A stretch of DNA of 64,000 nucleotides from CAYQJS01 sp964417895 (GTDB lineage Bacteria > Chloroflexota > UBA6077 > SHYK01): the NCBI GenBank assembly GCA_964417895.1, contig CAYQJS010000024.1, positions 9,422 to 73,421 on the forward strand, given 5' to 3'. A model generated the notes under the pieces. The model was not told where the DNA came from, did no database searches, and saw only the letters and a list, made by a program, of their open reading frames with translations. Numbering within the stretch: the stretch's first letter is position 1; each line of letters opens with the position of its first letter. Both the position numbers and the translations under genes were made by a program. Of the stretch, positions 34,896 through 43,846 are shown one piece after another.

Positions 34896-35309
34896 TCAGA
34901 ACGTGAGAACCGCGGCGGCCCCCGCCATGTCTTCGGCGAGGAACGCGACCAGCCCGCGCGATCCATGGATGGCGGGGATGAGGTCGCGCGCCTCCAGGCC
35001 CCAGATATAGAGCGATGAGGAGCAGGCATACAATCGGACGTCACCCGCTGCGGCCAGTGCTTCCAGCAGCGCGTCGACGGGCTGCGCCGGAGACTGGCGT
35101 AAGCCAGGCGCGGTGGCGGCTCCCCCTGATCCCGGAGCGCGCGGAGCATCGACTCTCGCGATGGCGGGAATGCTCTCGTCGCGGAAGAAGACCCGCACCG
35201 GTGTGCCCGATCGCGCGGCTTCGCTGCACACTCGCACCATCTCCTGCATCAGCTCCGGGTCGCCGCTGGTGACGATCGCCGCGAGTTGTCGGGGTTGCGT
35301 CAGCACCAT
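34896..35309 (-). CDS. DsrE-family protein
   Basis: A 137-residue protein. RQLAAIVTSGDPELMQEMVR starts a Rossmann-like strand-helix; a central flexible insert (DAPRAPGSGGAATAPG) is followed by DVRLYACSSSLYIWGLEARD (20 residues) with a Cys placed like the active Cys of DsrE/TusD-type sulfur-transfer proteins. It overlaps the preceding DsrE-like gene by 10 nt. Persulfide transfer is possible but not shown. Confidence 0.7.
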   Translation of the reverse strand: MVLTQPRQLAAIVTSGDPELMQEMVRVCSEAARSGTPVRVFFRDESIPAIARVDAPRAPGSGGAATAPGLRQSPAQPVDALLEALAAAGDVRLYACSSSLYIWGLEARDLIPAIHGSRGLVAFLAEDMAGAAAVLTF

Positions 35310-35611
35310 TGCGCGGTGACGCCGGGCGTCGTGAGAAGGTCAGCGAGGGCGTCGTGTGAGACGCGTTCGAACCCGAGGCTGTCAAGCTCCGGAGCAGTCT
35401 CATCGGCAGCGACCAGCAGCCGAACGCCCGCCGTCGCCAGAGGCGCCAGGAACGGGCCGCCGTCCGTGGCGAGCGCGCACAGCGCATCGTCCGTAAAGAC
35501 CACGCTCACCTCGTGTTGGCGGCGCTGTAATCCCAGGGCTATCCGGAGCGTGTAGATCGCGGATGGGTGGCTCGTAGGGTCGCGTGTGATAACGAAGAGG
35601 TGGCGTTCCAT
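35300..35611 (-). CDS. DsrE/DsrF-like small protein
   Basis: A 103-residue protein. HLFVITRDPTSHPSAIYTLR (20 residues) and HEVSVVFTDDALCALATDGG (20 residues) resemble DsrE/DsrF-like subunits: a strand, an amphipathic helix, then a VVF strand. One Cys follows the second strand. It starts directly after the stop of the peroxiredoxin-like gene (TAAATG) and overlaps the next gene, so three products are likely made together, possibly as a hetero-oligomer like TusBCD. Confidence 0.6.
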   Translation of the reverse strand: MERHLFVITRDPTSHPSAIYTLRIALGLQRRQHEVSVVFTDDALCALATDGGPFLAPLATAGVRLLVAADETAPELDSLGFERVSHDALADLLTTPGVTAQWC

Positions 35612-36421
35612 TTAGATTGGCCCGGTTCCCTCGCGTTCGCCCTGCGGCGGCATCGGCCCCCGGGGCCTCCGGCGCCGCGGGGCGGCTCGCTGGACAGCGG
35701 TCAGCGGAGCGGCCGCGTCCTCCAGGTCATCGTCCGGTGGCTCCGGGAAACCCGCGGCCTCCATTGGCGCGAACTCGGCATCGGCGTGGGACGGCGTGCT
35801 GTCGCTATCTGGCAACCCGCCCGGCGTCGACGGTTCGGCAGGCGGGCCCGCGGGCTGCTCGTCGAGCCATATCTCACCCTCAGCAGGGAACGGCCCTGGC
35901 TCGGCCGCCTCCGCGGCGGCAGCGCGGACGAGCCAGGTTGCCAGGCGAATGAGGCCGTCCGCTTCGGGGAGGTCGCCGTCTCCAGCGCCCACGTAAACGA
36001 AACGCAGCAGGCCCGCGCGGTCGATGACGAACACGGAGGGGACGGTGACGCCGATCCCATCGCGCGAGAACGCGCGATAGACTCCATAGTCGCGGGCAAC
36101 GCTTCGGCGTTCGTCGGCCAGGACAGGGAATGGATAGGGTCGAGCGGCGAGTCCCAGTCGTAGGCGTCGGAGGTCCTGAGTTACCACCACGAGGAGGGCG
36201 ATACCTGCCAGCTGCAAGCGCTCGTAGGTCGCAGCCAGCTCCGCGAACTGGCTGCGCGTAGCGGGGGACCAAGAGCCCGGCGAGAAGACGAGAAGGACGG
36301 CGGCGTGTCCGAGGGCATCTGACAGGCGCACCAGATCCCCACGAATCTCGGGAAGCTCGAAGGGAGGGGCTACGTCACCAATGCGGAGGGTCGTGGACAC
36401 GAGGCGCGACATCGCCAGCAA
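35612..36421 (-). CDS. AhpC/TSA-fold peroxiredoxin-like protein lacking the peroxidatic Cys
   Basis: A 269-residue protein. LRIGDVAPPFELPEIRGD, VLLVFSPGSWSPATRSQFAE and VPSVFVIDRAGLLRFVYVG give a thioredoxin-like peroxiredoxin fold (residues 10-165). The active-site segment normally containing P-x3-(T/S)-x2-C reads SPGSWSPATR (about residues 47-56), with no Cys; the protein has none in that region. A Pro/Glu/Asp-rich, probably disordered tail of about 95 residues follows. Either the fold is used for binding only or another residue serves. The first start is uncertain (MLAMSRLV). Confidence 0.75.
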   Translation of the reverse strand: MLAMSRLVSTTLRIGDVAPPFELPEIRGDLVRLSDALGHAAVLLVFSPGSWSPATRSQFAELAATYERLQLAGIALLVVVTQDLRRLRLGLAARPYPFPVLADERRSVARDYGVYRAFSRDGIGVTVPSVFVIDRAGLLRFVYVGAGDGDLPEADGLIRLATWLVRAAAAEAAEPGPFPAEGEIWLDEQPAGPPAEPSTPGGLPDSDSTPSHADAEFAPMEAAGFPEPPDDDLEDAAAPLTAVQRAAPRRRRPRGPMPPQGEREGTGPI

Positions 36422-36478
36422 CAGCTCCCGGCGTGCGGTCGGCGCATTGTAGCCAGCGAGGACTCGGGAGCGCGAGGT

Positions 36479-37246
36479 TTACCCCTCGATACTCAGCTGA
36501 TGGCGCAGCGACGCGATTTCGGCATCGAGGGGGCCGATCCCCTCGAAGCTGTCCCCGGCCAGCTTGTAGCCGCGGGCGATGTACAACTCTGCCAGGCGGG
36601 CGCCCGACGGCCCCGGTCGGCCAGCGGCGTCTATAAGCTCTCTCGCCTGGTACTTTTCGGGGAGGTACGCCGCGATCGCTCGCATCTCAGCCCGCGTCGC
36701 CTCGGCGAGCGACCGGTCGTTCCCTTCGAGGGCATACCGGAGCCGTCCCACCTGCCGAGACAACTCTTCCAGACGCTCCGCCTCCGAGAGCACGCTGTAG
36801 AGCAGAGCGGAGGCCTCTGTTAGGTCGCCCGCCGGAGCCTCTGGCTCGAGCTCAGGCATGTGAGACAGCGCGTACTGGTAGGCGCGCGCATATGCGTCGC
36901 CTATCTCGGCGACTCTTACCATTAGGGAGCCTACATCGTCGGATGCCTCCGTTCCACCGACCAGAATATCGTCGCCTCGCCGCCGCGCCAGACGGCGCAG
37001 CTCGCGCAGCTCCAGCTGCTCGGGAACTGGCGGCACAGGAAGGAACGCAGCCTGCGCCAGGAGGCCTGCTGAGCCCAGGCTTGAGGCAAGCAATGGTGGC
37101 ACGTAACGGCTGAAATCGATTGCCACCGGAGGGACGACGATGTACGTGGCGGCGACAGCGGGGTCGCCGACCCTAACGGTGAAGTAAAGGAACGCGTGTC
37201 CCACGGGCTCGGCGGGGTTTCCCAATTCGTAAACGAGGTCCGGCAT
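36479..37246 (-). CDS. Hypothetical helical protein
   Basis: A 255-residue protein I do not recognise. The N-terminus (LVYELGNPAEPVGHAFLYFT) is beta-rich with IVVPPVAIDFSRYVPPLL; from about 80 it is helical with many Leu/Glu/Arg heptad-like stretches (EQLELRELRRLARR, EAERLEELSRQVGRLRYALE). The region AYLPEKYQARELIDAAGRPG resembles nothing I can name. There is no membrane segment. It precedes the peroxiredoxin-like gene by 57 nt on the same strand and may lead the array. Confidence 0.65.
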   Translation of the reverse strand: MPDLVYELGNPAEPVGHAFLYFTVRVGDPAVAATYIVVPPVAIDFSRYVPPLLASSLGSAGLLAQAAFLPVPPVPEQLELRELRRLARRRGDDILVGGTEASDDVGSLMVRVAEIGDAYARAYQYALSHMPELEPEAPAGDLTEASALLYSVLSEAERLEELSRQVGRLRYALEGNDRSLAEATRAEMRAIAAYLPEKYQARELIDAAGRPGPSGARLAELYIARGYKLAGDSFEGIGPLDAEIASLRHQLSIEG

Positions 37247-37366
37247 TCAGCGCCTCCCCCGACATTCTAGTGGCCGGCGCCGCTCGGGGTGAGCCAGTTC
37301 GAAGCAACCGGCGCACGGTTCAGGTCCGAGGCGGAGCTGTTCGAAGGCTCAGGACGAGCGGTTGCG

Positions 37367-38050
37367 TCAGAGCACGGTCAGTTTCCAGAAAACCCGGCAG
37401 AGCCAGCCGCTCGGAACTCGACGTTCCAGCGACTCGAAGGCCTGCTCCAAGACGAGCGGCGCGAGCCGGTAAAGATAGGGGGAAAACAGGAAGCAGCCGT
37501 CGGCTCGGTCGATCCGCAGGCCAACGGTGGCGGCGGTCTCCGCGACACGACGGCGCGAGTGGATGTGGACGCGCCCTCCCCAAGCTCGCGCCCCGAACGC
37601 GATGGCGGCGCGCGGGCTCCACGTGTACGTGTCGAGCACCAGTGATCCACCAGGCATCGTGACTCGCCGCATCTCCTCGAGCAGGCTTCCAAGCTCCGGG
37701 TAGTGGAAAGCGAGTCGCAAGGCGGCGACGGCTGCAAAAGAGTCGTCGGCGAATGGTGTCAAGAAGGCGTTCCCGATGGCCACGCGGACCGTCCTGGCGG
37801 CGATCGCCGCCATTTGAGGCGACGCGTCCAGACCCAGCACTGACTGCCCGCGAGCCGCAATCGCGTGGGCGAGCCGGCCTGTCCCGCATGCCAGGTCGAG
37901 CACGTTCCCGACCGGAGGAATCATGTCGAGCGCCAGTCCGATCTCCCGCGCGCTCACGCGCGAGCCACTGGGTCCCCCGAATCGCTGCTCGTCGTAGCCG
38001 GACGCGATCTCAGGTTGGCTGTAAAAAACGCGCTTGTTCGTAGACACCAA
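37367..38050 (-). CDS. Class I SAM-dependent methyltransferase
   Basis: A 227-residue protein. NVLDLACGTGRLAHAIAARG (20 residues) is motif I, LGLDASPQM motif II, AALRLAFHYPELGSLLEEMR then PGGSLVLDTYTW motifs IV-VI. The 5' end overlaps the glycosyltransferase gene by 41 nt, so it ends the envelope-glycan operon. The substrate is probably a sugar or lipid in that pathway, by context only. Confidence 0.85.
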   Translation of the reverse strand: MVSTNKRVFYSQPEIASGYDEQRFGGPSGSRVSAREIGLALDMIPPVGNVLDLACGTGRLAHAIAARGQSVLGLDASPQMAAIAARTVRVAIGNAFLTPFADDSFAAVAALRLAFHYPELGSLLEEMRRVTMPGGSLVLDTYTWSPRAAIAFGARAWGGRVHIHSRRRVAETAATVGLRIDRADGCFLFSPYLYRLAPLVLEQAFESLERRVPSGWLCRVFWKLTVL

Positions 38051-39185
38051 CGTAGTCCTGTATCAGACGCTCGGGACTGAAGCGCTCGGCCATCGCGATC
38101 CGCTGGGCCTCCACCAGTCGTTCGCCCACCGCGGGCTCACGCAGGAGCCGAATGATCTGTTGGGCCAGATCGCTCGCGCTTCCAACGCGCGCTAGGAGCG
38201 CCGTACGTCCATTCTCTGTCAGGTCGACGAGTAGCGGCAAGTCCGTGGTCACGAGGGGCACGCCGACCGTCATGGCCTCGAGCACCGTTCCGGGATAGGC
38301 CGCCTGGCCGATCGAAAAGCGATAGGGCAGGGCCACGACGTCCACGCCCGAGAAGAGTTGGCCCACGTCGACGCGGCCTAGCTCGGCCACCCGGTCGGCG
38401 ATACCGGCTCGGGCGATCGCAGCGCGGACCGCGCTTCTGTCGCCGATTCCGCTCCACGCGATCACCAGGCGGGCGTCTGGGACAGCGCGCAGGATATGTG
38501 GGAATGCGTCGATCAAGACGTCATGGCCCTTGACGTCATGAAAGTGGCCGACGAACCCGACAAGAGGTCCCGCGGGCAAGCCCAGCGCCGTGCGGGCCTC
38601 GTTGCTCGGCGACCGCCTGAGCTTGGCGCTGTCTATGAGGTTGGGAATCACGTGAACGCGCGAACGCTCGTGACCCAGCGACAGTAGCTCCCGCCGCTGC
38701 AGCTCGCTGCTGACTACGTAGCCCCCGGCCCGGCGCAAGGCGATCCGGGCCACCAACCCATTGTTGACGACAATGCGGGGAGCGTAGAAGGCCGGCGCGT
38801 AACGCAGCCGCGCTACCAACGCCGGGACGCTGGCCAGGTGGGCCTCGAAGCCCACGACCATGGGTCGACGGACCAGAAGATAAACGAGGTCGGCGAGCGC
38901 GGTAAAGGCCGGAGTGGGAACGTTGAAGTGCAACACGTCACAACGACGGGCGGCGGCGACTACAGCAGAGACGATGCCCGCGACCCGGATGACCTTTGAC
39001 CCGAGCGCCTGGCTGTCCCCGAAATCAATGGCCCAGCGGCGCTGCTGCCTTAAGTCATCCGGACGGAACGCTGAGACGACCTGGACGGAGTGCCCGAGCG
39101 ATTCGAGCCCGCCGCTGAGGGCGATGAGCGCCTCGATCTGCCCGCTCAGCATCCTGGGGTGGATCGAAGCGAGGCAGATCCTCAC
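38010..39185 (-). CDS. GT4-family glycosyltransferase
   Basis: A 391-residue GT-B enzyme. The N-terminal MRICLASIHPRMLSGQIEAL (20 residues) has the glycine-bearing loop of the acceptor domain. GFVGHFHDVKGHDVLIDAFP, ARLVIAWSGIGD, LFSGVDVVALPYRFSIGQAA and PGTVLEAMTVGVPLVTTDLP (20 residues each or less) give the nucleotide-sugar domain with the E-x7-E-like motif of GT4. It transfers a sugar in the cytoplasm, probably to a lipid-linked acceptor. It overlaps the LPG_synthase_TM gene by 4 nt. Confidence 0.88.
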   Translation of the reverse strand: MRICLASIHPRMLSGQIEALIALSGGLESLGHSVQVVSAFRPDDLRQQRRWAIDFGDSQALGSKVIRVAGIVSAVVAAARRCDVLHFNVPTPAFTALADLVYLLVRRPMVVGFEAHLASVPALVARLRYAPAFYAPRIVVNNGLVARIALRRAGGYVVSSELQRRELLSLGHERSRVHVIPNLIDSAKLRRSPSNEARTALGLPAGPLVGFVGHFHDVKGHDVLIDAFPHILRAVPDARLVIAWSGIGDRSAVRAAIARAGIADRVAELGRVDVGQLFSGVDVVALPYRFSIGQAAYPGTVLEAMTVGVPLVTTDLPLLVDLTENGRTALLARVGSASDLAQQIIRLLREPAVGERLVEAQRIAMAERFSPERLIQDYVGVYEQARFLQPT

Positions 39186-40189
39186 CGCGCCGCGGGCCGG
39201 TCGCCAAAGACCTCAGAGCGGACCAGGAGAAACAGACCGATGGCGACCCACAGCCATAAGGTAAAGAATCTGGCGGCCAGCGTTCCGGCCAACGCCGCGG
39301 CGGGCGAAGCGCCGAAGCTGGCCAGCAGTACCGACATGCTGGCCTCCACTACCCCGATGCCGCCAGGAAGCATCGAGAGTCCGCCGAGGGCCCCGGACGA
39401 GTTCAGTGCAAAGACGCCGGCAAGCAACGGGATGTCGATCCCCAACGACCAGGCCGCGCACGCGAGCGCGATGCCGTCGCAGGCGCGGGCGACGACGCTG
39501 GCGGCGAGGTTTCCAGCGAGCACCCGGGCTTTCAGGACGTCGGCGCCCCCGGCCACGGCCTCGCCCAGCGCTGAGGCAGCGCGGCGCCCGAGAGCGCTCG
39601 TGCCCAAGGCTCGGAGAAGCAGCCGCGTGATCGCCTCGGGGCTGGTCGCGCGGAGGAACACAGCTAGGATCACGCCCCCGATGGCCACGATGATCAGCGT
39701 GCGCGCCGCGGTCGTGATGGATTCGGCAACGCCTGGCAGCACCGCCGCGGTCACGACGGCGAGGCCAGAGAAGGCGGCCGCGTCCATCATCTTCTCGAAC
39801 AGAACGATGGGGGCCGTGCGCGCGGCCGCGAGTCCGGTGCGCTGCTCCATCAGGTAGCACTTATAGAGCTCGCCCACCTTCCCAGGGGTCATCGTGAGGC
39901 TGAACCCGATGAGCTGCGTGCGCAGGCTCGTCCGCAGTCGGGGTCTCGCTCCGGCTGCACGCACAAAGAAGTGCCAGCGCAGCGTCCGCAGGCCAAAGCT
40001 AATCGCGGCGAACCCCATCGCGAGGGTGAGCAGACTGACCTCAAAGTGCGCCATGCCGCCCTCATGGACTACTTGCCACCAGAACGTGGCGGCGGCGAGC
40101 GCAAGGCTCGCCCCGACCCATAGGCAAGCGGCCCGGGCGACCCGCTGGGCTGGCGTTCGTCCCAGCCGAGCGACGAGAGAGAGGCTCAT
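39182..40189 (-). CDS. LPG_synthase_TM / UPF0104 family flippase-like membrane protein
   Basis: A 335-residue protein with about 7-8 membrane segments. GFSLTMTPGKVGELYKCYLM (20 residues) is the hallmark of the AglD/MprF-N-like family, and FALNSSGALGGLSMLPGGIG with VEASM is the second conserved block. Members are proposed to move or bind lipid-linked substrates. It starts one base before the stop region of the sulfatase-fold gene and overlaps the GT4 gene, so it belongs to the same operon. Confidence 0.85.
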   Translation of the reverse strand: MSLSLVARLGRTPAQRVARAACLWVGASLALAAATFWWQVVHEGGMAHFEVSLLTLAMGFAAISFGLRTLRWHFFVRAAGARPRLRTSLRTQLIGFSLTMTPGKVGELYKCYLMEQRTGLAAARTAPIVLFEKMMDAAAFSGLAVVTAAVLPGVAESITTAARTLIIVAIGGVILAVFLRATSPEAITRLLLRALGTSALGRRAASALGEAVAGGADVLKARVLAGNLAASVVARACDGIALACAAWSLGIDIPLLAGVFALNSSGALGGLSMLPGGIGVVEASMSVLLASFGASPAAALAGTLAARFFTLWLWVAIGLFLLVRSEVFGDRPAAR

Positions 40190-42226
40190 CTAGCTCCTTG
40201 GATCCTGGTCGGTGGCTGCAGCGACCGCCATGCCGTTCGCTTGCGCCCACGTGTCGAGCTGGCGATTGAGCGCGACGACCTGATTCGGGTACAGCGAAGC
40301 AACGTCGTTGCGCTCCTCGGGGTCCCACGGGAGGTAGTAGAGCTCGCGAATGCCGCGATCCCTACTGCTGATCATCTTCCAGCCCTGCGACGAGATGATG
40401 GCCGTTTGCGCGTCGTCGGTCAGTGTTACCACGGCCGTGCGATCGGCGCCGCGGTCGGTGCCGTCAAGAAGTGGGACGACGCTGCGGCCCTGGGCCTGCC
40501 GGGGGATGGGAGCTCCTACGAGCTCGAGGATCGTAGGCATGACGTCGACATGCTGGATCGGAGCGCGCAGCACCCGCTGCTGACGATCGGCGCGCGGGTC
40601 GTAGATGATAAGAGGGACTTGAACGCCAGAGTTGTAAAGGTCGTCGCCATGGAGCCAGTACTCGCCGTTGGGCCACGAGCTTCCCCGCTCGCCCAGGCTC
40701 TCGCCGTGATCGGCCGTCAGGACGACGATTGTGTTGTCGAGCAGCTCCGAGCGCGCCATGTAGCTCAGGACCTGGCCGATGTAGTGATCGGCGTACGTTA
40801 CTTCTGAGGCGTACAGAGCCCGCAGGTACTGAACGTCGCGCGAGTCGGGCTCGAAGACACCCTCGCGCATCTCGTACACGAACCCCATCCCCCCGTCGTA
40901 GCGCCCCGCGTACCCCTGGTCGTAGAGCTGGTCCCAGGGCTCTGGCGGCGTCCAGGGATAATGGGGGTCGAAGAAGTGCACCCAGAGGAAGAAGCGCCCA
41001 TCGTGTCCATAATTAGCTAGCCAGGTAAGAGCAGCGGACGCCGTAACGTCCGCTCTGCCGTCGATCTCGGCCTCAGCCTCCTGGCGCATGCCCAGGACCG
41101 CTTCGACGGCGCTCCCAAGCGCCACCTGTTCGGTAACGCGCCGGTAGATCGCCGCGAGCGCGGCCGTCGCCGGATTCTGCAGCAGGGGAGGTTCGTTGAC
41201 GACGAAGGCCTCGTAGGTGTGAAAGCCCTGGTGGAATCCCGAGAAGGCAGGCTCCAGGCTCGTCCAGGGGATTACGGCCGCGGTGTTGAAACCGTGGCGC
41301 TGGAGCACCTCCGCCAGCGTGTCGAACGAGTCAGCGAGTCGGTCCACCATGTGCACGCGAACGCCGTGCACGGCCGGTTGGGTCGACGTGAAGAGCGATG
41401 CGACCGCTGGATTCGTTTGCGGCTGCCCTGGGTAGGTGTTGCAGGAAAGCGCCGAGTACCGGGCCAGCAGGTCCATAGCGGGCGTCTGGATCCAGGGGTT
41501 CCCACAGGCGCCGAGATGGTCGGCGCGAAGGGCATCCACAGTAATGAGCACCACATTTGGTTGGCCGGAAGTCTCAGGAGACGGTGCTCGGGGGAGGGCT
41601 TCCGTGAGGTTCGTGACGAAGTCGGTCTCGAGCAAGCTCGGGTCTATGGGCTGTAGCCCCTGCACGCTCCGCTCGCCAGGGCTCGCGTGTTGACGCGCTT
41701 CCAGGAGTATCTGAATCGGAATCACGAGCGCCAGCGCGGCAACCACCACCACCCCGGCGGCGGCCAGCCGACCCGTGGGCGCCAGCAAGGATTGAGCGAC
41801 AGGATAGGAAAGGCGATAGGCCAAGGCGCCTACGCCCAGGGCAACAACCAGGATCCAGACGAGGATGCCCACGGGCACGCCTACGAGGGGGTCCGCCCCC
41901 TGCGCGCGGAAGGCCCATAGCCACCCGACGAGAAGAAGCACGATGGAAGTCGATCCGGCGAAGTAGAGGGCCGCGATGGCCCGGGCCGAGAACCGGAGCT
42001 TTGTTGCGGAGGCCACCCCTGCCAAGACCGCGCCCGCGACGCCACACACGCCGGCACAGGCCAGGGAGTCGACCACGAGCGTGTAAAGTCCCGCCTCGAT
42101 GAGCCCTGCTCGCGACGCGGGCGCATCGCGAATGACCGAGAGCGCCTCGACGGCGCCACCCAGTGCGCCCCCCACGAGCCCGAGCACCAGGCCCCGGACG
42201 AACCCAGCCCACAATCTGGCGAGCAC
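40190..42226 (-). CDS. Membrane sulfatase-fold (alkaline phosphatase superfamily) enzyme
   Basis: A 678-residue protein. About five or six membrane segments (1-190) precede an extracytoplasmic sulfatase fold. PNVVLITVDALRADHLGACG (20 residues; the metal-binding Asp), then HDGRFFLWVHFFDPHYPW, then IVVLTADHGESLGERG (D-H). At the formylglycine position the sequence is YPGQPQTNPAVASLFTS, with no C/S-x-P-x-R. That favours a phosphotransferase or phosphodiesterase with a catalytic Thr over a true sulfatase. It heads the glycan operon and may add a phospho-group to an envelope polymer. Confidence 0.82.
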   Translation of the reverse strand: MLARLWAGFVRGLVLGLVGGALGGAVEALSVIRDAPASRAGLIEAGLYTLVVDSLACAGVCGVAGAVLAGVASATKLRFSARAIAALYFAGSTSIVLLLVGWLWAFRAQGADPLVGVPVGILVWILVVALGVGALAYRLSYPVAQSLLAPTGRLAAAGVVVVAALALVIPIQILLEARQHASPGERSVQGLQPIDPSLLETDFVTNLTEALPRAPSPETSGQPNVVLITVDALRADHLGACGNPWIQTPAMDLLARYSALSCNTYPGQPQTNPAVASLFTSTQPAVHGVRVHMVDRLADSFDTLAEVLQRHGFNTAAVIPWTSLEPAFSGFHQGFHTYEAFVVNEPPLLQNPATAALAAIYRRVTEQVALGSAVEAVLGMRQEAEAEIDGRADVTASAALTWLANYGHDGRFFLWVHFFDPHYPWTPPEPWDQLYDQGYAGRYDGGMGFVYEMREGVFEPDSRDVQYLRALYASEVTYADHYIGQVLSYMARSELLDNTIVVLTADHGESLGERGSSWPNGEYWLHGDDLYNSGVQVPLIIYDPRADRQQRVLRAPIQHVDVMPTILELVGAPIPRQAQGRSVVPLLDGTDRGADRTAVVTLTDDAQTAIISSQGWKMISSRDRGIRELYYLPWDPEERNDVASLYPNQVVALNRQLDTWAQANGMAVAAATDQDPRS

Positions 42227-42407
42227 GCTGCCTCAACCCCAGAGTTTGCGAGAGCCTACGTGTTGGTGAGGCCACCGCATCGGGTCCACTGCTTCTGATT
42301 TGCGGGTGCAGTCGCCCACCGTAATGGTGCGCCATCAATGCCCCGCGATGCACGGCTGCCACCTTCGACAGAGTAGCAGCAGGTTCTAAGAGCAGCTTAA
42401 GCGGCGA

Positions 42408-43844
42408 CTAAGAGGTTCGTATGAGATCCGGCTCTTGGGCGCCCTCAGTGCGCTCGACGATAGGCCGCCTGGCCGGAAGGCGCACGGTGAACGTCGTGCC
42501 GGAGCCGACGCGCGATGCGACCTCGATATGCGCCTGGTGCTCGTCGGCGATCCAGCGCGCGATGGCAAGCCCAAGCCCGGTCCCGCCGCCGGACCGAGCC
42601 GCTGTGGATCGATAGAAGCGCTCGAAAACGTGCGGCAACTCGTCGGCCCCGATCCCTACTCCGGTGTCATACACGGAGAGGACGGCGCCACCTCGCTCAT
42701 GATGCAGGTCGATGGTTACCACCCCCCCTGGCGGTGTGTACTTGAGCCCGTTGTCCACGAGGATGAGCAGCAGCTGTTTGAGAGCGTCCGCGTCGCCGAT
42801 TACCTGGGACGGCTCAACGTCCCCGAGCCGGACCGCGACACCGTTCGCAACCATCTGCGCCTCTCGGTGGACCGCGCGCACCAGCTCGTCGAGCCGCACC
42901 GGGGTTCGTGCCAGCTCAAGGCCGGCGTCGGCGCGAGCGAGGGCGAGGAGGCCCTGGACCAGTCGCGACATCCGCTCGGACTCCTGGATGACGTCGTCGA
43001 GCGCTTCGCGCATATCGGTCTGGTTTACGGCCCCGCTCTTTCGAAGCAGCTCGAGATTGCCTCGGATGGTGGTTAGAGGAGTCCGCAGCTCGTGAGACGC
43101 ATCGGCGACGAATCGGCGTTGCGCCGCAAAGGCGCTCTCGAGCCGGGCCATCATGTGGTTGAAGGTCTCCACGAGCCGGCCCACCTCGTCGTGCCCGCGT
43201 ACGGGTGGCAGCCGACGGTCCAGCCGTCCCGATAGCCCGATGTCGCGGGCCGCCCGTGTGATGCGGCCGATCGGCTGAAGGGGCACTCCCGCGAGGAACC
43301 AGGCTACTGCCATGGACAGGATCAACAATCCGGCGCCGGCGCCTAGAAGGGTATTCCGCAGGAGACCGAGGGCGTCCTCGAGCGCTTCGAGGGAGCGGGC
43401 GACCTGGACGTACCCCACGAACTCTTCTTCCGCCACCAGGGGCCTGATGAACAGGCGCACGTCCTGGCCATCCAGCGTCACCGTCTCGAACAGTTCCTCT
43501 TCATTGCTGGCGTCGCGCAGAGTGTCCTGGCTGATGGGCAACCGCCGTCCACCCAAGCCAGAGGATCGCTCGAGAATGTCGCCCTCCGGACTCAGGATCT
43601 GAACGTGAAACGCCGGGGCCGAGAAAACGGCGGGCTGTGGGATGACCCGTTCTCGGGCGCGTGGCGGAAGGGCCGCTCGAAACTGGTAAACCGTCTCCAG
43701 GTTTTTTGCCTGGGTGCGAAGGGACTCGTCGATCTCCTGTGCGAGGCTGCGCGACTGGACGACGTACGTTAACGCGCCCAGCAGGCAGATGGCACCGGCG
43801 ATGACGACGGTATTCCAGACCGCGAGCCTCAGCCGTAAAGGCAC
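42408..43844 (-). CDS. Two-component sensor histidine kinase
   Basis: A 478-residue membrane kinase. There are two transmembrane segments (about 10-32 and 180-205) around an extracytoplasmic sensor of about 150 residues, then a HAMP domain, a HisKA box (DASHELRTPLTTIRGNLELL, 20 residues; phospho-His in SHELRTP), an N box (LLLILVDNGLKYTPPGG), and G1/G2 boxes (VYDTGVGIG, SGGGTGLGLAIA). GTG was chosen because it lies 2 nt after the stop of the response regulator gene. The sensor shows no recognised ligand-binding motif. Confidence 0.92.
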   Translation of the reverse strand: MPLRLRLAVWNTVVIAGAICLLGALTYVVQSRSLAQEIDESLRTQAKNLETVYQFRAALPPRARERVIPQPAVFSAPAFHVQILSPEGDILERSSGLGGRRLPISQDTLRDASNEEELFETVTLDGQDVRLFIRPLVAEEEFVGYVQVARSLEALEDALGLLRNTLLGAGAGLLILSMAVAWFLAGVPLQPIGRITRAARDIGLSGRLDRRLPPVRGHDEVGRLVETFNHMMARLESAFAAQRRFVADASHELRTPLTTIRGNLELLRKSGAVNQTDMREALDDVIQESERMSRLVQGLLALARADAGLELARTPVRLDELVRAVHREAQMVANGVAVRLGDVEPSQVIGDADALKQLLLILVDNGLKYTPPGGVVTIDLHHERGGAVLSVYDTGVGIGADELPHVFERFYRSTAARSGGGTGLGLAIARWIADEHQAHIEVASRVGSGTTFTVRLPARRPIVERTEGAQEPDLIRTS

Positions 43845-43846
43845 AG

